Shown: positions 34,201 to 46,219, counted from the stretch's first letter. The stretch is 64,000 nt of DNA from Narthecium ossifragum (GCA_963920575.1 OY986966.1:18781888-18845887); one strand, 5' to 3'. Notes: a model not told the origin generated them from the letters alone. Made by a program: numbers and translations.

Positions 34201-34356
34201 TGTGTGAAACCAACTCCGACTAGGGTAATTTACCAAATTACCCCCGGAGTCGCAACGATCAAAGGAGATCACGAAGCAAGACCAACCGAGCCAACACGGC
34301 CGAACCAGACCCTCAACCGACGCAGTCGGACCGGGTTGGAGGTACAGGCCCTCACA
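31291..34356 (-). repeat. Solo LTR, Tekay family (LTR-D), 3,066 bp
   Basis: It runs from TGTCACGCCCCGACCC to CAGGCCCTCACA, flanked by GATAT (31286-31290, 34357-34361), inside the Tat gag-protease linker. It is the longest LTR of the family here. The middle (32600-33770) is A-rich with many short chance frames and no recognisable protein; 33800-34020 is GC-rich. I see no GATCGATC pair array in it. Confidence 0.9.
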
Positions 34357-34949
34357 GATATACCCCTTCAACACCTCCCCATGAAGGCATGGAGTATACT
34401 CCTTCAACACCCCCATATGAAAGAATGGAGTATACTCCCTCGGTCTCATTTCATCAAGATAGGAATAAACATACATTTATTCCTTCTGACATTCCGACCG
34501 AGAGGTACCCAGTACCTATCTTACACCCCATTGAAGGTCACCCTTGACCTACGTTGGGAGAGTTATGTCCTCCCGACACTGATGATAAAGACTCACAGTC
34601 TGACGAGGAGCCAAGCTATGATCCCTATAGCATGCCTTACCTTAGCAAAAAGCAGATAAAGAGGCGACCCTTCAAGGAAAGAGTTAGAGCAGCTAGGCAC
34701 AATCCTCCAAGGCCTCTCCCTCAAGGTTGGAAACCAAGGCCAAAGAAACAGAGATCTCCAAAATATAAAGTCTTGAGAAAGGTCATGGCTCGAGAAGAGA
34801 TAGAGGGTTTCATCCACCAAGTCTCCACAGACCTTCAAACCTGAAAACCACATGTTCTGAAAACCAACGTCACTTGGGACAACTATTCATGCTTCCCAAT
34901 AGGAGTCTTCGAATATGATGATGGATCACTCTGCTTCCCGGAAGAAGAA
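34357..34949 (+). pseudogene. Tat gag-protease linker
   Basis: Continues the Tat coding region after the solo LTR. It opens with three EYTPS-type repeats (34362-34440, ~39-bp period), then a basic segment (LSKKQIKRRPFKERVRAARH) in the frame 34554-34844, ended by TGA. No domain is recognised; it is the usual low-complexity link before the protease. Confidence 0.65.
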
Positions 34950-36053
34950 ATGGTCGAAGTCCACGAGATCATCACTCGCTCTGAACACCGGCTCCCGGAT
35001 TCCCAGCCTCCACAACCAAAGGCAAGGGACCAAGTACCGCAAGCAGTGCAAAATGTAAACTCTAATGAGTCAGTTAAATATAATGTAATTGCTCATTTAA
35101 AGAAAGTACCAGCATTGCTTAGAGTGTATGATGCTTTGTGTCTTTCCTTTGATCTTCGTAAATCTTTAATTACTGCTTTGTCTTTTCCTGACAACTATCA
35201 GGCAGAAATTCCTCGACCAGAGACGCCCATAGTTGAAAGTCTTAACATAGAATTCACTGGCGATGACTTATTACTTGGTACTAAACCACATAATAGGCCA
35301 TTGTTAGTAACTGGCGATATCGATGAAGTACCCACATCACGCGTGATGCTAGACTACGGATCCGCCATCAATCTTCTACCACTTAAAACCCTTCATAAGT
35401 TAGGGTACGATACTATGGACTTAACATCCAACAATATTGTGGTCCAAGGCTTCAACCAAGCTGGGCAGCAAGTGTTAGGTTCCATACGCTTAGTCTTAAA
35501 ATTTCAAGACTTAGCCACGAGCGTTGTTTTCCATGTTATCGATGCTCGCACATCCTACAATGCCTTGCTAGGGAGACCTTGGCTCCTTGAGTACAAGGTC
35601 GTTCCCTCGACACTTCATCAATGCTTCAAGTACCAAACCCCTGAAGGCGACATCAAAAGAGTGTTCGCTGACACAAAACCTTTTACACCATGGGAAGCAT
35701 TCTTCGCGGATGCTAAGTTCTACTTAGAGCCACCATTGAAGTTGAAGAAACCTGACCCTACACCTTCTGCAGACATGGGCTTCACAGAGAAGTTCACTGC
35801 AGCTGTCCAGCAAGGAAAGAAACCTACTCAGAAGAAAAAGACATACTGTTATATCCCAAGTAGTCAGAGGAAAGCGGGAGACCCGATATTCAAGGTCATT
35901 GAAGAAGAACTTTCTAAGTCCACTCAAGACTTTCCCGTACCTCTCCTAAAGCTTCTACCTTCGTATGTGAAGCCCCCGCCAACCAGAGAAGAAGATCCAT
36001 CAAATGAACATGAAGGTGGGGCAAGATATAGCCAACCTATCAAGTTCATATAG
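34950..36053 (+). pseudogene. Tat aspartic protease
   Basis: An uninterrupted frame of 367 codons. The retropepsin-like domain spans about residues 80-240, with VMLDYGSAINLLPLKTLHKL (Asp-Tyr-Gly active-site loop, typical of Tat), VQGFNQAGQQVLGSI and the NALLGRPWLLEYKVVPST block. The C-terminal third is a linker to the RT. A TAG ends it at 36051-36053; the linker and RT follow in other frames, so the gag-pol product is broken. Confidence 0.85.
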
Positions 36054-37690
36054 GCCACCCCGATCATATCTTCTGACAATAGTCCATCCATACCCATACC
36101 CTTCTATAACCGAAAGACATTACACATGATGTCCCAGATGGGGTATGATATCAACTCCGGTGAAGGCCTATGCGGAGGCCGTGGTCAACAGCAGCCCTTT
36201 GAAGACCTTCTATCAGAGGAGCAAAAGATAGCTATTCGCTATGGTGAAGACTTGTTCTTTCACAAGACATGACTTGGATATCAAGTCTGCATGACTTCTA
36301 CAGAGTTCATCGACCTTCAAGAGGCGCCTTCTCAACTTGAAGATGGTGGGCAAGCGACCTTCGATGACCTCAAAGAGATCAACCTGGGGGCAGAAAACAA
36401 TCCCCGCCCTACTTTCATCCGCACTCACATGACACCAGATGAGAAGAAGCAATATGCTACTTTCCTCCGTCAAAATCAGGATGTGTTCGCTTGGAGTTAT
36501 AAGGAAATGCCTGGTCTAGATGTCAATGTGGTTGTGCATCGCCTATCTATAGAGGAAGCGTTTGCCCAGTCAAGCAACCTCAGAGACGCTTCCGTCCGGA
36601 GTTAATCCCTAAAATCATTACTGAAGTGGACAAGCTCATCAAAGCAAACTTCATCCGAGAAGTCCAATATCCCAAGTGGCTAGTGAACATTGTACCTGTA
36701 AAGAAGAAGAATGGGAAACTTAGACTATGCATAGATTTCAGAGATCTAAACAAAGCATGCCCAAAGGATGACTTCCCATTGCCCATATCCGAAATCATTG
36801 TAGATGCAACTACTGGGCATGAGATCCTCTCCTTTATGGATGGATACTCGGGCTACAACCAGATAAAGATGGCTCCTGAAGATGAAGAGCTAACTGCATT
36901 TCGTACGCCAAAAGGGATATTTTGCTACACAGTGATGCCCTTTGGACTAAAAAAAATCGGGGCTACCTATCAAAGGGCTATGACAGTCATTTTCAATGAT
37001 CTCCTCCATGATCTTGTGGAATGTTATGTTGATGACTTGGTGGTAAAGACAAAGCATAGGCAAGATCATTTTAAACACTTAGCCAAAGTCTTTCAAAGAC
37101 TCAGGCAATATAACTTAAAGATGAACCCTATGAAATGTGCCTTTGGCGTCACATCCGGAAAACTCCTTGGCTTTATAGTGTGCAAGCGAGGGATTGAGGT
37201 CGACCCTTCTAAGATCAAGGAAATTTTGGAAATGCCCCATCCTCGGAACCTTCATGAGTTGAAAGATCGCCAAGGACGACTAGCATATATACGAAGGTTT
37301 ATATCTAACCTGACGGGACGCTGCAAGCCGTTCTCACATCTCATGAAAAAGGGAGTTCCCTTCAAATGGGACAGAGCTTGCCACGATGCCTTCCAAAGAA
37401 TCAAGGAGTATCTCATCAACCCACCAGTGCTAGCGTCCCCCATCAAAGGAAGACCTTTGATCCTATACACGGCAGCTCTGCCTGGATCATTAGGTGCTTT
37501 GCTGGCGCAACATGATAATGAAGGTAAAGAAAGAGCTCTCTACTACCTTAGTAGAACTTTGGTTGGAGCCGAACAAAACTACTCAGAAATGGAAAAAATC
37601 TGCCTCTCTTTAGTGTTCGCTACCCAAAAGTTGTGCCACTATCTTCTAGAGCACCCCGTGCAACTAATATCCAAAGTTGATCCTTTGTGA
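36054..37690 (+). pseudogene. Tat reverse transcriptase and degenerate RNase H
   Basis: The linker 36291-36600 (FIRTHMTPDEKKQYATFLRQ, VFAWSYKEMPGLD) leads into the RT with frame changes near 36600. The RT has FIREVQYPKWLVNIVPVKKK, LCIDFRDLNKACPKDDFPLP, GIFCYTVMPFGLKKIGATYQ and the catalytic YVDDLVVK at about 37027-37050. The following RNase H lacks the canonical D-A-S start (LYTAALPGSLGALLAQ), as is usual in Tat, and ends at a TGA (37688-37690) inside the domain. Confidence 0.88.
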
Positions 37691-38370
37691 TATGTACTTA
37701 AAAATTTGACTTTGTCCGGACGACTAGCAAAGTGGGCCATGTTGTTGTCCCAGTTTGACATAACATACGTCCCGTAGAAATCAGTCAAGGATCAAGCCTT
37801 GGCAAACTTTCTAGCCGCCTATCCTGTCCCAGATGACAAAATCCTAAAAGATGACTTTCCAGATGAAGGAGTCTTTGTGGCCGATGTCCAACCCTCTTGG
37901 GAGATGTATTTTGATGGAGCATGTAGACGCTTAGGAGCGGGGGCAGGACTAGTCTTTGTTACACTGGAACAAGCTCTAATCCCCTACTCCCTCACGTTAA
38001 CGTCTGCTTCGTCCAACAACATGGCAGAATACGAAGCTCTCATTATCGGCCTGGAGATAGCCACTGAGATGGGGATAGATCCACTCACCATATATGGTGA
38101 CTCTCAACTCATCATAAATCAACTCCATGGCATATACGCCACAAAAAAGGGAGAACTAATCCCATACCTTCATAGAGCCAAAGAACTCATCAACTCTTTC
38201 AATGAGCTGAAAGTCCAACATATTCCACGCTCGCAAAACCAAAAGCCGATGCGTTGGCCAGCTTGGCCGCATCTATGTCTCTCCCACCCACAGCAGTGTT
38301 AGAAGTCAGGATAGAGGAAAGACGGGTCCTCCCCCCTCTCCTTTAAGAAACACTGAACCAACAGCTACCA
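37691..38370 (+). pseudogene. Tat second (archaeal-like) RNase H
   Basis: After a short tether (37691-37880) a type I RNase H starts at MYFDGACRRLGAGAGLVF. The acidic residues are visible in YFDGA, NNMAEYEALIIGLEIA and YGDSQLIINQL. The last Asp block is lost to a frameshift near 38245; a TAA at about 38344 lies in the other frame. A second RNase H between the first and integrase is the lineage mark of Tat, where the first is degenerate. Confidence 0.87.
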
Positions 38371-39663
38371 GTGCTTATCAATGCCATCTCCACGTCTGAA
38401 GTTCAAATAAGAGATTGGAGAGCGCCTTTCCTAGACTATCTTATGTCTGGGGCTCTTCCTTCTGACGCTCAAGAAAGATTAAGGCTGAGAAGGAGAGTGA
38501 CAAAATATACATACATCAATGATACACTATACCGAAGGACCTTCGATGGACTTTTACTAAAATGTCTTTCCAATGAGGAAGCAGCATCTGCCCTCGAGGA
38601 AGTTCATTCGGGTATATGCGGAGCACACCAATCCGGCTTCAAGCTATATCACCAGTTGAAACGCTAGGGATACTACTGGCCGTCCATGGTGTGTGACTCT
38701 ATTGACTATGCCAAGAGATGTCATGTGTGTCAAATCCATGGAGACTTCATATGTATGCCTCCGGAACCACTTCATCCTACAAGTCTCTCCTGGCCTTTTG
38801 AAGCCTGGGGACTGGATGTAGTAGGCCCTGTTCAACCCTCTTCATCAAGGGGACATAGTTATATCCTGGCCGCAACAGATTACTTCTCCAAATGGGCTGA
38901 AGTCATAGCCCTGAAGGATGTGAAAGGCGAGATGGTGGTGCAGTTCATCAAAACACACGTCATATACCGATTTGGGATCCCAGCAAGACTCATCTCGGAC
39001 AATGGCACCCCTTTCAAAAATAGAAACATGGAGAAACTATGTGCTAAGTTCAAAATCAAGCACTACTTCTCCTCAGCATATAACGCGGTCGCTAACGGAC
39101 AAGCAGCCTTTAACAAAATCCTCTGCAGACTCCTAAAGAAAGTGGTCCATAAAAACAAAAAAGAGTGGCACGAGAAACTCTTCGAGAACTTATGGGCATA
39201 TCCCACCACCGTAAGAACTCCAACCGGGGCAACCCCGTATTCTCTGGTCTTCGGAGGTGAAGCAGTCCTTCCCCTTGAAGTGCAAATTCCTTCTCTTAGA
39301 GTAGCTCTTCAAGAAGACTTGATAGAAGACCAAACAACTAAGTTGAGACTCGAAGAACTCGACAACTTAGAAGAGAAACACTTGGAAGCCCAACAAAATT
39401 TGGAGGTGTACCAAGCGAGGATCTCTAGAGCCTTTGATAAAAAAGTGAAGCATCGCTCGTTCAAGGTTGGAGACCTTGTTCTCACTGTCGTTCAACCCAT
39501 GGTCGTCACAAGGAGGATACAAGGAAAATTCGAGCCCAAATGGGAGGGACCCTTCATAGTTCAAGAGGTCTACTCTAACGGAGCTTACACAATCACGTCT
39601 CTGGATGGCGAATACACCCCACCTCCAGTAAACGGTAAATTCCTAAAGCGATATTATGCTTAA
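38371..39663 (+). pseudogene. Tat integrase with missing catalytic Glu
   Basis: The zinc-binding part has HSGICGAHQSG and CHVCQIHGD, split by a TAG at 38665-38667. The core has WGLDVVGPVQPSS (first Asp) and LISDNGTPFKNRN (second Asp). The third block reads VANGQAAFNKIL, where the family normally has a Glu after GQA, so the third catalytic residue appears deleted. The C-terminus (FKVGDLVLTVV, KWEGPFIVQEVYSNGAY) is intact and ends at 39663. Confidence 0.88.
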
Positions 39664-40386
39664 GATGCCATAGTGCCCCAAGCTTCATGGGCCTAAACTG
39701 CAAGCAACTACACTCCAAGCTTCATAAGTATAAACTAAAAGCATAAAAACTTGAAAGCTCCATGAGCACAAGTTCTCAAAATAGTGCTCCAAGCTTCATG
39801 AGCCTAAACTATTAGCGCATCATACCCCAAGCTTCACGGGCCTAAATAGATAACACATGTATGTTCCAAGTCTTATGAATGGAAAGTAAGTCCAAAATAT
39901 CTATGCAAGAGCAAAGAACTTGGGAGTTCCATCAGCACAAGTTCCAATCATTGTGTTCCAAACTTTGCGAGTGTAAACTTATAAGCCTTGTGAAAAAAAG
40001 CAAAGCAAAGCATTCATAGGAAAGCAAAGTTACGAACACATGAAAAAAAAATAAAAAAAAAATCAAAATCAAAATCAAACTCATAAAAGATCCCAAACTA
40101 TAGAAATCTAAGTTTTCTACGCTCTATGAGTTTAACCTTAACTCAAGTTTGTTGTCCAAAAAAAAATAAAAAAAAATAAAAAAAAATAAAAAAAAATAAA
40201 AAAAGATGAATGAGGCTCTATGAGCCCCAGCGCCTCAAAGTCTCATAGGTACTCTCCAACTGAGCTTGTAAGTCACCATGTGACTTGAAGAATCTCCAAA
40301 CGATGGACTGCCTCATCATGGCCTTCTTGCATCTTCTTGAGTGATGTTGTCCATTCCCCTTCAGCTCTTATCAAATTGGCATCCTT
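39664..40386 (+). other. Tat spacer with degenerate repeats and A-rich tract
   Basis: No gene. Bases 39675-39990 hold at least five imperfect copies of CCAAGCTTCATGAGCCTAAACT-like text. Bases 40158-40204 are a 10-bp AAAAAAATAA repeat. The antisense gene ends at 40387. Confidence 0.7.
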
Positions 40387-41373
40387 CTAGTCAAGAACCT
40401 TCAGTACTGCCTCAACGCGCTGCCTATCCTCAAGCGTAACTTGGCGGCGGTCTGATATCTCCTTCAGCTTCAACTTGGACGTCTCTATGCCTTGTGCAAA
40501 GTCCTCTATATCTGTTTTGCAATCCTTGACTTGCTTTTCCTCATCTTGAAACTCAACCTGATAATGAGAAATTTGTGATTGAAGAGACTGCAAAGTCCCT
40601 TTGAGAGATGATGACCCCAAGGCATAGTCAGGTAGTGCCTGCAACAACGATGAAACATGTCGGCTTAACTCCTCAGGGTCCTGGAAATTGGTCAGTATAG
40701 GTAGGAAAACCTCCAACAACTGCTTCTCAGTGGCTCTATAAATTTCAGCTATCTTCTCGTGAAAAGGAGCGGAGTCGGGGGGAGCATTGTTTGTATCCCC
40801 GTTCACAATGGTTGTCTTCTTAGGAGGACGCTCAGACCCGCCAGCCAAGGGCAGCTCCACCTCAGTTGTCTTTGCCTTCTCAGGAAGACTCTTAGGCTCA
40901 ACAACTAGAGATAAACCCATTTCATTAATCTTTGTCCCCTCAGGGATACTCCCAGGCTCAGCAAGTGATGATAGTTCTACATCAGGGGTCGTCGTCTGTC
41001 CAGGGGAGCTCATGATCTTCTCTCCTGTATGAGATAACTCTCCATCAGTTTCTCCTTGGTCAATGTCACGGAGGGCGTCTATCATCTCTCTTGGTGGAAG
41101 CACTAGGGAAGGGGGTGAGAACACTAAAAGGCGACAAACGGGAGGATTCCTTTCGGCGCACGAGGTGACCTCCAGATCCACATCATGAGCTTCTGATATG
41201 CTGAGAACTCACGAGATGTCTCGCTCATCAGAACTCTCCTCCACAAGCGGTTTCCTTGACCTTTTTCTTGAAGATATTGGCAAACCATCCTCAGAAGGTG
41301 AAGGTTGGCGCTTCCCATGATGTTTCTTAGCTGAAGGTGAAGCTTCCTGGGAAGAAAACCTATCGTCAATAGG

Positions 41374-41448
41374 CTGCAACAACAAAAAAAAAACAAACTA
41401 AGTGCGAGTCAAAATAAGAAAGAAAAGGCTAAAGCCTAGGGAGCAAAC
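41374..41448 (-). other. Predicted 75-nt intron in the antisense PMD gene
   Basis: On the minus strand: donor GAG/GTTTGC, acceptor after a T-rich tract, TTGTTGTTGCAG/CC. Removing it keeps the reading frame of both exons. Confidence 0.7.
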
Positions 41449-42726
41449 CTCCGGTATTCTGGCCGGCATACGAGCAGAAAGGTCCGGGCATAGCCTCTTA
41501 ATACCTCCTTGATCATCAAAATATTTCCACTCTGATCTTAGGCGATCCCCAAAACGCTCCATGAAGGCAGCATCATACTCGTCGAGCTCGCCACGCTTGA
41601 CCAATGTTTCCTCAGCAGAGGCCGGTCGCATGCACTCCCACAGTTCCTTCTGGGGGCCACACCTATAAGAAACAGTTCTCCTCTCCTCAATCGTCAAGGA
41701 ACTCCGAGGCACCTTCGCCCCGTCGCCTAGCATGTCCACCATCTCTTTGAGAAGGCCTTCTGTCTCTTTTACCCACCATCTCCCCCAAGCAGTGCAAACC
41801 TTCCCATTCCTATTCTTTGAAGGAAAAAAGAACATCTTCTGGCTATCGCTCCTATTTAGATACTCCCAATGAGCAAGCATCACTCCAGCACGATGCTCCT
41901 GTAGAGGATGTAGAAGACCCCTAAGAGGGACGGTTTGATCAAATCCAAATTGCCGACTCACCCGATGAGGGTTGTATGGTTCGGCATACATCTTGGAGAC
42001 CTTATAGACTAGTCTCAATGGGAGAATGCCTCGGCGGATAGAAAGAAGGAAATACCTAATGTCTTTCTGATGAGGACATTGTGCTGAATACAATCCATCA
42101 TGATCACGCCGCCATAAAAGAGCGCGTGGTTGGAAATAGAAATTGTCCTTCACATTCAAGTTACCCCTTGCTGCTGCAGCAGAAAATTCTCGAGGCCCAT
42201 GAAACATTAAATACTTTAAATCTGGGATGCCCTTGTCACTAAATTTGATAGGAGGAAGATCCCAACATCGCATTATGCCTTTATCGTAAAGTCCTTGGAC
42301 GTAGCGGTAAGCCCAACCCATTAAAACATGGACGCCCCAGCTAACACTTGCAAAACCCGGGCCTACAGGGTGCAAACACATCACTCTCATGCCTCTATAC
42401 AAAGAGCATAGAGCTGCCTGGGCTAAGGAAAAGGACCAACCCTGGACCATCAGGCACGCCGGTATAAAAACACCGGGTCGAATGCAAGCCTCTGAGCCCG
42501 GGATAGCATAGCGACACAACCATATGGAGAGGAGGGTCGACGTGTACAGCCCCTCATCGAAGGCCATAAATGGATCAAAATCCTCATGGTAAAGAGGGGA
42601 CTTCTCCCAAGCATAGCGACCCTTGTCCTCAAAATCCTTTGGAGAACCGCATTTTAAAAAGCCACGGTAGAAGTAACGGGTCCAGTCTTCAAAGGATACC
42701 TTACCCTTACTCCCGGCCAGCTCTTC

Positions 42727-42816
42727 CCAAATAGCCATAAGGCGGTAGGCATTTGGCCAAATAGCCATAAGGCGGTAGGCATTTGGCCAAATAGCCATAA
42801 GGCGGTAGGCATTTGG
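42727..42816 (-). repeat. 30-bp x 3 tandem repeat in the PMD exon
   Basis: Three identical 30-bp units encode PNAYRLMAIW three times. The frame is kept. Confidence 0.95.
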
Positions 42817-43438
42817 AGAATATGTAGGGATGTCAGTGCGAGTCTCCCCATTGAAATGGAGATCTCTCTCATCAGAAAGTCGCTCGTTATACATTTGACC
42901 AGTCATGGGAAGACCAGCGATAGAAAATATATCGAAGAGCGTCACAGTCATCTCCCCATGGTGAAAAACAAATGTGTTAGTATCTACATTCCACCTCTCC
43001 ATTAACCCGCAGAAAGCTTGTTCATCAATGGTATAATAGCCTAAGGAGCAATAGACAGCTCCGTAAATTCATAGCTTCCAAAGCAGGTCCCCATCCTTCA
43101 AAAGAACTTCAGTACCCCATTCATTCTAGCCAAGTACCAACCCATATGATGAATGTCGATACTCGGCCCAGTCAAGACTTTTATAGATCATACACTTGCC
43201 AAGGCAAGAGAGAGGCATAGAAGTCGGACCTTGCATCATAGGACAAAGAAACTCGCCATCGAAGTTCTGCCATTCGGTGCACTTGAACTCGTTTCCCTGA
43301 CGAATTTTTCCTTCAGCAACCTTACAAGATGTAGTATAATATTCGTCTACACCATTCTTTATTGTGAAAAGGTCGGAACGAGTCAACCTGGCCAAGGGAG
43401 TACAAGCTTCAGCAACACCTGTAGAGGAAGAAGCCATC

Positions 43439-43949
43439 CTACACAAAAAAAAATGAGAAGAAAAGGGTCTACAGAAAGAGGAGACCAAAAACTTCGACGC
43501 GCTCGGGCCAGCAGCGGCAACCATACACAGTGCTTCTATTCACACCGCAGTCCGACGGATTTTCCTCCCATGCACATCGAAGTGTCCATAGGAGCTTTCT
43601 TGCTTCTGATCATATCATCAACAAAATATCAGATCGAACATCACGGTGGGGCAATCGCCGTGGGATCGGTAATGTCGCGTCAGATAACGAAACAAGCTGC
43701 GTTACTCTCACTCGCAAGGCATGTTTTATTGACCCCCACAAGCCGTCGCGTCGTGATATACGATCGGATACCGTCGTGATATAACCTCAAACAAGAGGTA
43801 CAGTCGGTAGAAAAAAAAAAGAAAGAGAAGGAAAACCTCGGCAACAAAAGGGAGGAACGTGAAAACTACATCCAAGCACGCAAAATAAGAGAACAAAAAA
43901 AACATGTGGCATGAGAATAGAAAAAAACAAGAAGGAAAAGGGAGCTTAC
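43439..43949 (-). other. Predicted leader intron of the antisense PMD gene
   Basis: On the minus strand: donor CAT/GTAAGCTCCC at 43949, acceptor TTTTTTTTTGTGTAG at 43439, one base before the ATG codon. The length would be 511 nt. Confidence 0.55.
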
Positions 43950-44048
43950 ATGAAATTCCTCTGACACTGGTGCAGAGCTCCCTACTGCTACCCACAAAGC
44001 TTTCGGAAGAGAGATGTTGACCCAAAAAAAAAAAAAAGAGGGACCAAG

Positions 44049-44056
44049 TATATATA
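44049..44056 (-). promoter_or_regulatory. Candidate TATA box of the antisense PMD gene
   Basis: The minus strand reads CCCTATATATACTTGG. It lies about 100 bp upstream of the predicted leader-intron donor, leaving room for a short noncoding first exon. Confidence 0.5.
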
Positions 44057-46204
44057 GGGTCATGGCGGAAGGGAATTCAGATTTATATTTGGACTCCGAC
44101 TATAGTCAAAATTACTTGGGTAGCTAAAGGGATAACTTTGTCATAGTTCAACTAAAGTTCGGACTGATCCAAAACAGAAATTCAAACAAGAAAAATGAGG
44201 TCATAGTTGAAGGATCCTATTCCAACCTGATTTAGATGAGTTCAAAATCTGAAAATATTCCCGTGATTACCGCTTCGGGCGGATGAAGGCTATCTTCTAA
44301 AGTCAGGGCTATCTTCTAAATATTCCACACCATCCGAGACGACTCGAGCACGCAGCTAATCGTTGCTGCTCTCACTTTCCTACAACCACCCATGACACCA
44401 TTGCTCATGGCATATCACAAGAAGAAAGAAGAGGAGCAAAGAAGCAAAAAAAACCAAGAGAAGAGGAGAAAATCTCCAAACCTTTAACACCTGACGCCGA
44501 CCTCCATCACCGTCGAAGCGTCGCCGATCTCCTTCGTCTCGCTGTCACCCGAGTGGCCATCACCGACCTCGTTCGTCGCCACCAAACTGTCACTGGCTTC
44601 CCCGCCGCGCAAGACCACGTCACCTAGACGTCGGGCTCTCACCAGCACCACCAAAAAAAAACCAATAGAGAAGACACTATAGGCAAGAAAGAAGCAAAAA
44701 GACCATGCAGACAAAGAAAAAAAATAGAGGAAGAAAAAGAAAAAGGGAAGAAAAGGGGAGGAGGAAGACACCAAACCTTCACCGCCGGCCGTCCTCGTCG
44801 TCCCTCTTCGTCTCCGCGCCGCGCTAAACCCCCCATAGCCGATGACCTCCTTCTCTTCAATAGTCTTCTTCTTCACCATTGGGACCTTGGTGGAGGATCA
44901 TAAAGAAAAAGAGAAGGGGAACATAGATGGGTGATAGCTGAGAAGATAAGGGTGCTCCGTACCCAACATCGCCGATCCTCACCATCGTCGTCAGCTTCTC
45001 TCTTCTTCACCGCCAACCAAGTCGTTGACTGTCCTCGCCAAAATACTGACCTTCTTCACCACCGACGAAGCTCTCGTGGAGAAGCACGAGGCCGGCCAAA
45101 ACAGAGGAAGGCTTCAGCGGCTTCCTCGTCGCCGTTCTTTCTTCTCCACCGCCGATACCCACTGCCGCCCAAGCCCGCTCCCGGCTGCCGTTGTCACCCA
45201 GCCCCTTGTCGCGGGACCTCCTCCATTCTCATCGACAAACCCACTGAGGACGAACCCATTGAAGAAAAGAAAGGAAGAAGAGGGGCACCGTGGACCTCGC
45301 TGTCACCGGAATCGCCGTCGTCGCCCGACGCCGCCGTGGATCCCACTGTCGCCCAAGCCCACCGCCAGCTATCCTCATCGCCTGATCTCTTGCCATGAAA
45401 CCCTCCTTCTCTTCACCGACAAAACCAACCATCAGGGAGAGAAGGAAGTGAAAAAAAGGGAAACATTAGCTTGGCATTAAATATGTGGGAGGAGTTCATC
45501 AGATATAAGTTTGCATGAGCTCCAACAAGTCCTCAAACTTTCATCCTTGGAATTGCCCATTGACTTTAGCTTTGGCAAGATTCAACGGTGGGACTCTTGT
45601 GGGGGTACATATTCTCAAGGAACCTCCATCTCCATCCTAACTAATACGAAGCTAAACTCAAATATTTGAGTAAATTTCTATCTAGCATGAACTGGAAGCA
45701 AAATATATGTGCTCCTAACTCTACAAACCCAAATTCTTGACACTCTGGATCTCATCACTACATATATCATCTCTCTCGAAGCCCGGTCTTTGGAGAGAAC
45801 CTCTCACCAACACATACGAGGGGAAATCCAACAAAGGTCATACACAAACTTTCTGAGCCTCTCATGTGCTATGATGCACACACATGATTGGACTTACTCG
45901 TGCTGAGCAGAGCATGTCCATATTCTTCATGCAAACTCAACAAGAACATAGAGCACACATACATGCTCTCAGTTTCAAAGCCAACATTCAAAAAAAAAAT
46001 TAAAATAAAATATCTCGCCCCTAGCGTTCGAGCTCAAGTCTCGAAACCCCAAGAATGATACTTCCACACTCTTCACAAATAATCTGGTCCCCTATGAGCA
46101 CCTCACACGACCAAATTCCGAGGTTGACAGATAACGTCAATAGGCAAATTCCCCAAACTTCTTCGAGCCCTGCGTGCTCAAGTCACATAAGTCTCACATG
46201 CAGG
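44057..46204. other. Tat 3' region upstream of the antisense gene
   Basis: About 2.1 kb without a convincing gene. 44480-44880 and 44930-45440 are GC-rich, with CGCCGTCGTCGCC-like triplet runs and Pro/Ser-rich chance frames that resemble captured coding or leader DNA. 45480-46200 is AT-rich and featureless. Confidence 0.55.
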
Positions 46205-46219
46205 CCTCGAGGGGGCATC
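46205..46219 (+). promoter_or_regulatory. Tat polypurine tract
   Basis: CCTCGAGGGGGCATC directly precedes the TGTTGACACTG LTR start. Confidence 0.65.

Larger units (their letters stand above)
40387..43438 (-). pseudogene. Antisense plant mobile domain (PMD) gene inside the Tat element
   Basis: Minus strand. ATG at 43437 lies 1 nt after a predicted intron acceptor. The same frame continues through TAG 43128-43126 and TGA 43071-43069 into the PMD core: MERWNVDTNTFVFHHGEMTVTL, IFSIAGLPMTG, FLKCGSPKDFEDKG, LLSIWLCRYAIPGSEACIRP. A 75-nt GT-AG intron (41448-41374) in phase 0 joins to exon 3, which starts PIDDRFSSQEASPS, has TGA 41211-41209, and continues in frame to a stop at 40387. The C-terminus is acidic, with a likely coiled coil near its end. 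PMD proteins (the MAIN-like family, annotated as aminotransferase-like) occur as host genes and inside transposons; no enzyme activity is implied. The three stops make this copy a pseudogene. Confidence 0.85.

Noticed and set aside
41398..43002. Aminotransferase enzyme
   Set aside because: The aminotransferase-like label of PMD proteins is historical; no pyridoxal-phosphate Lys context is visible.
44484..44879. Separate minus-strand protein of 131 codons
   Set aside because: Low-complexity Phe/Ser/Arg content, no recognised domain, GC-skewed DNA; not supported as a gene.
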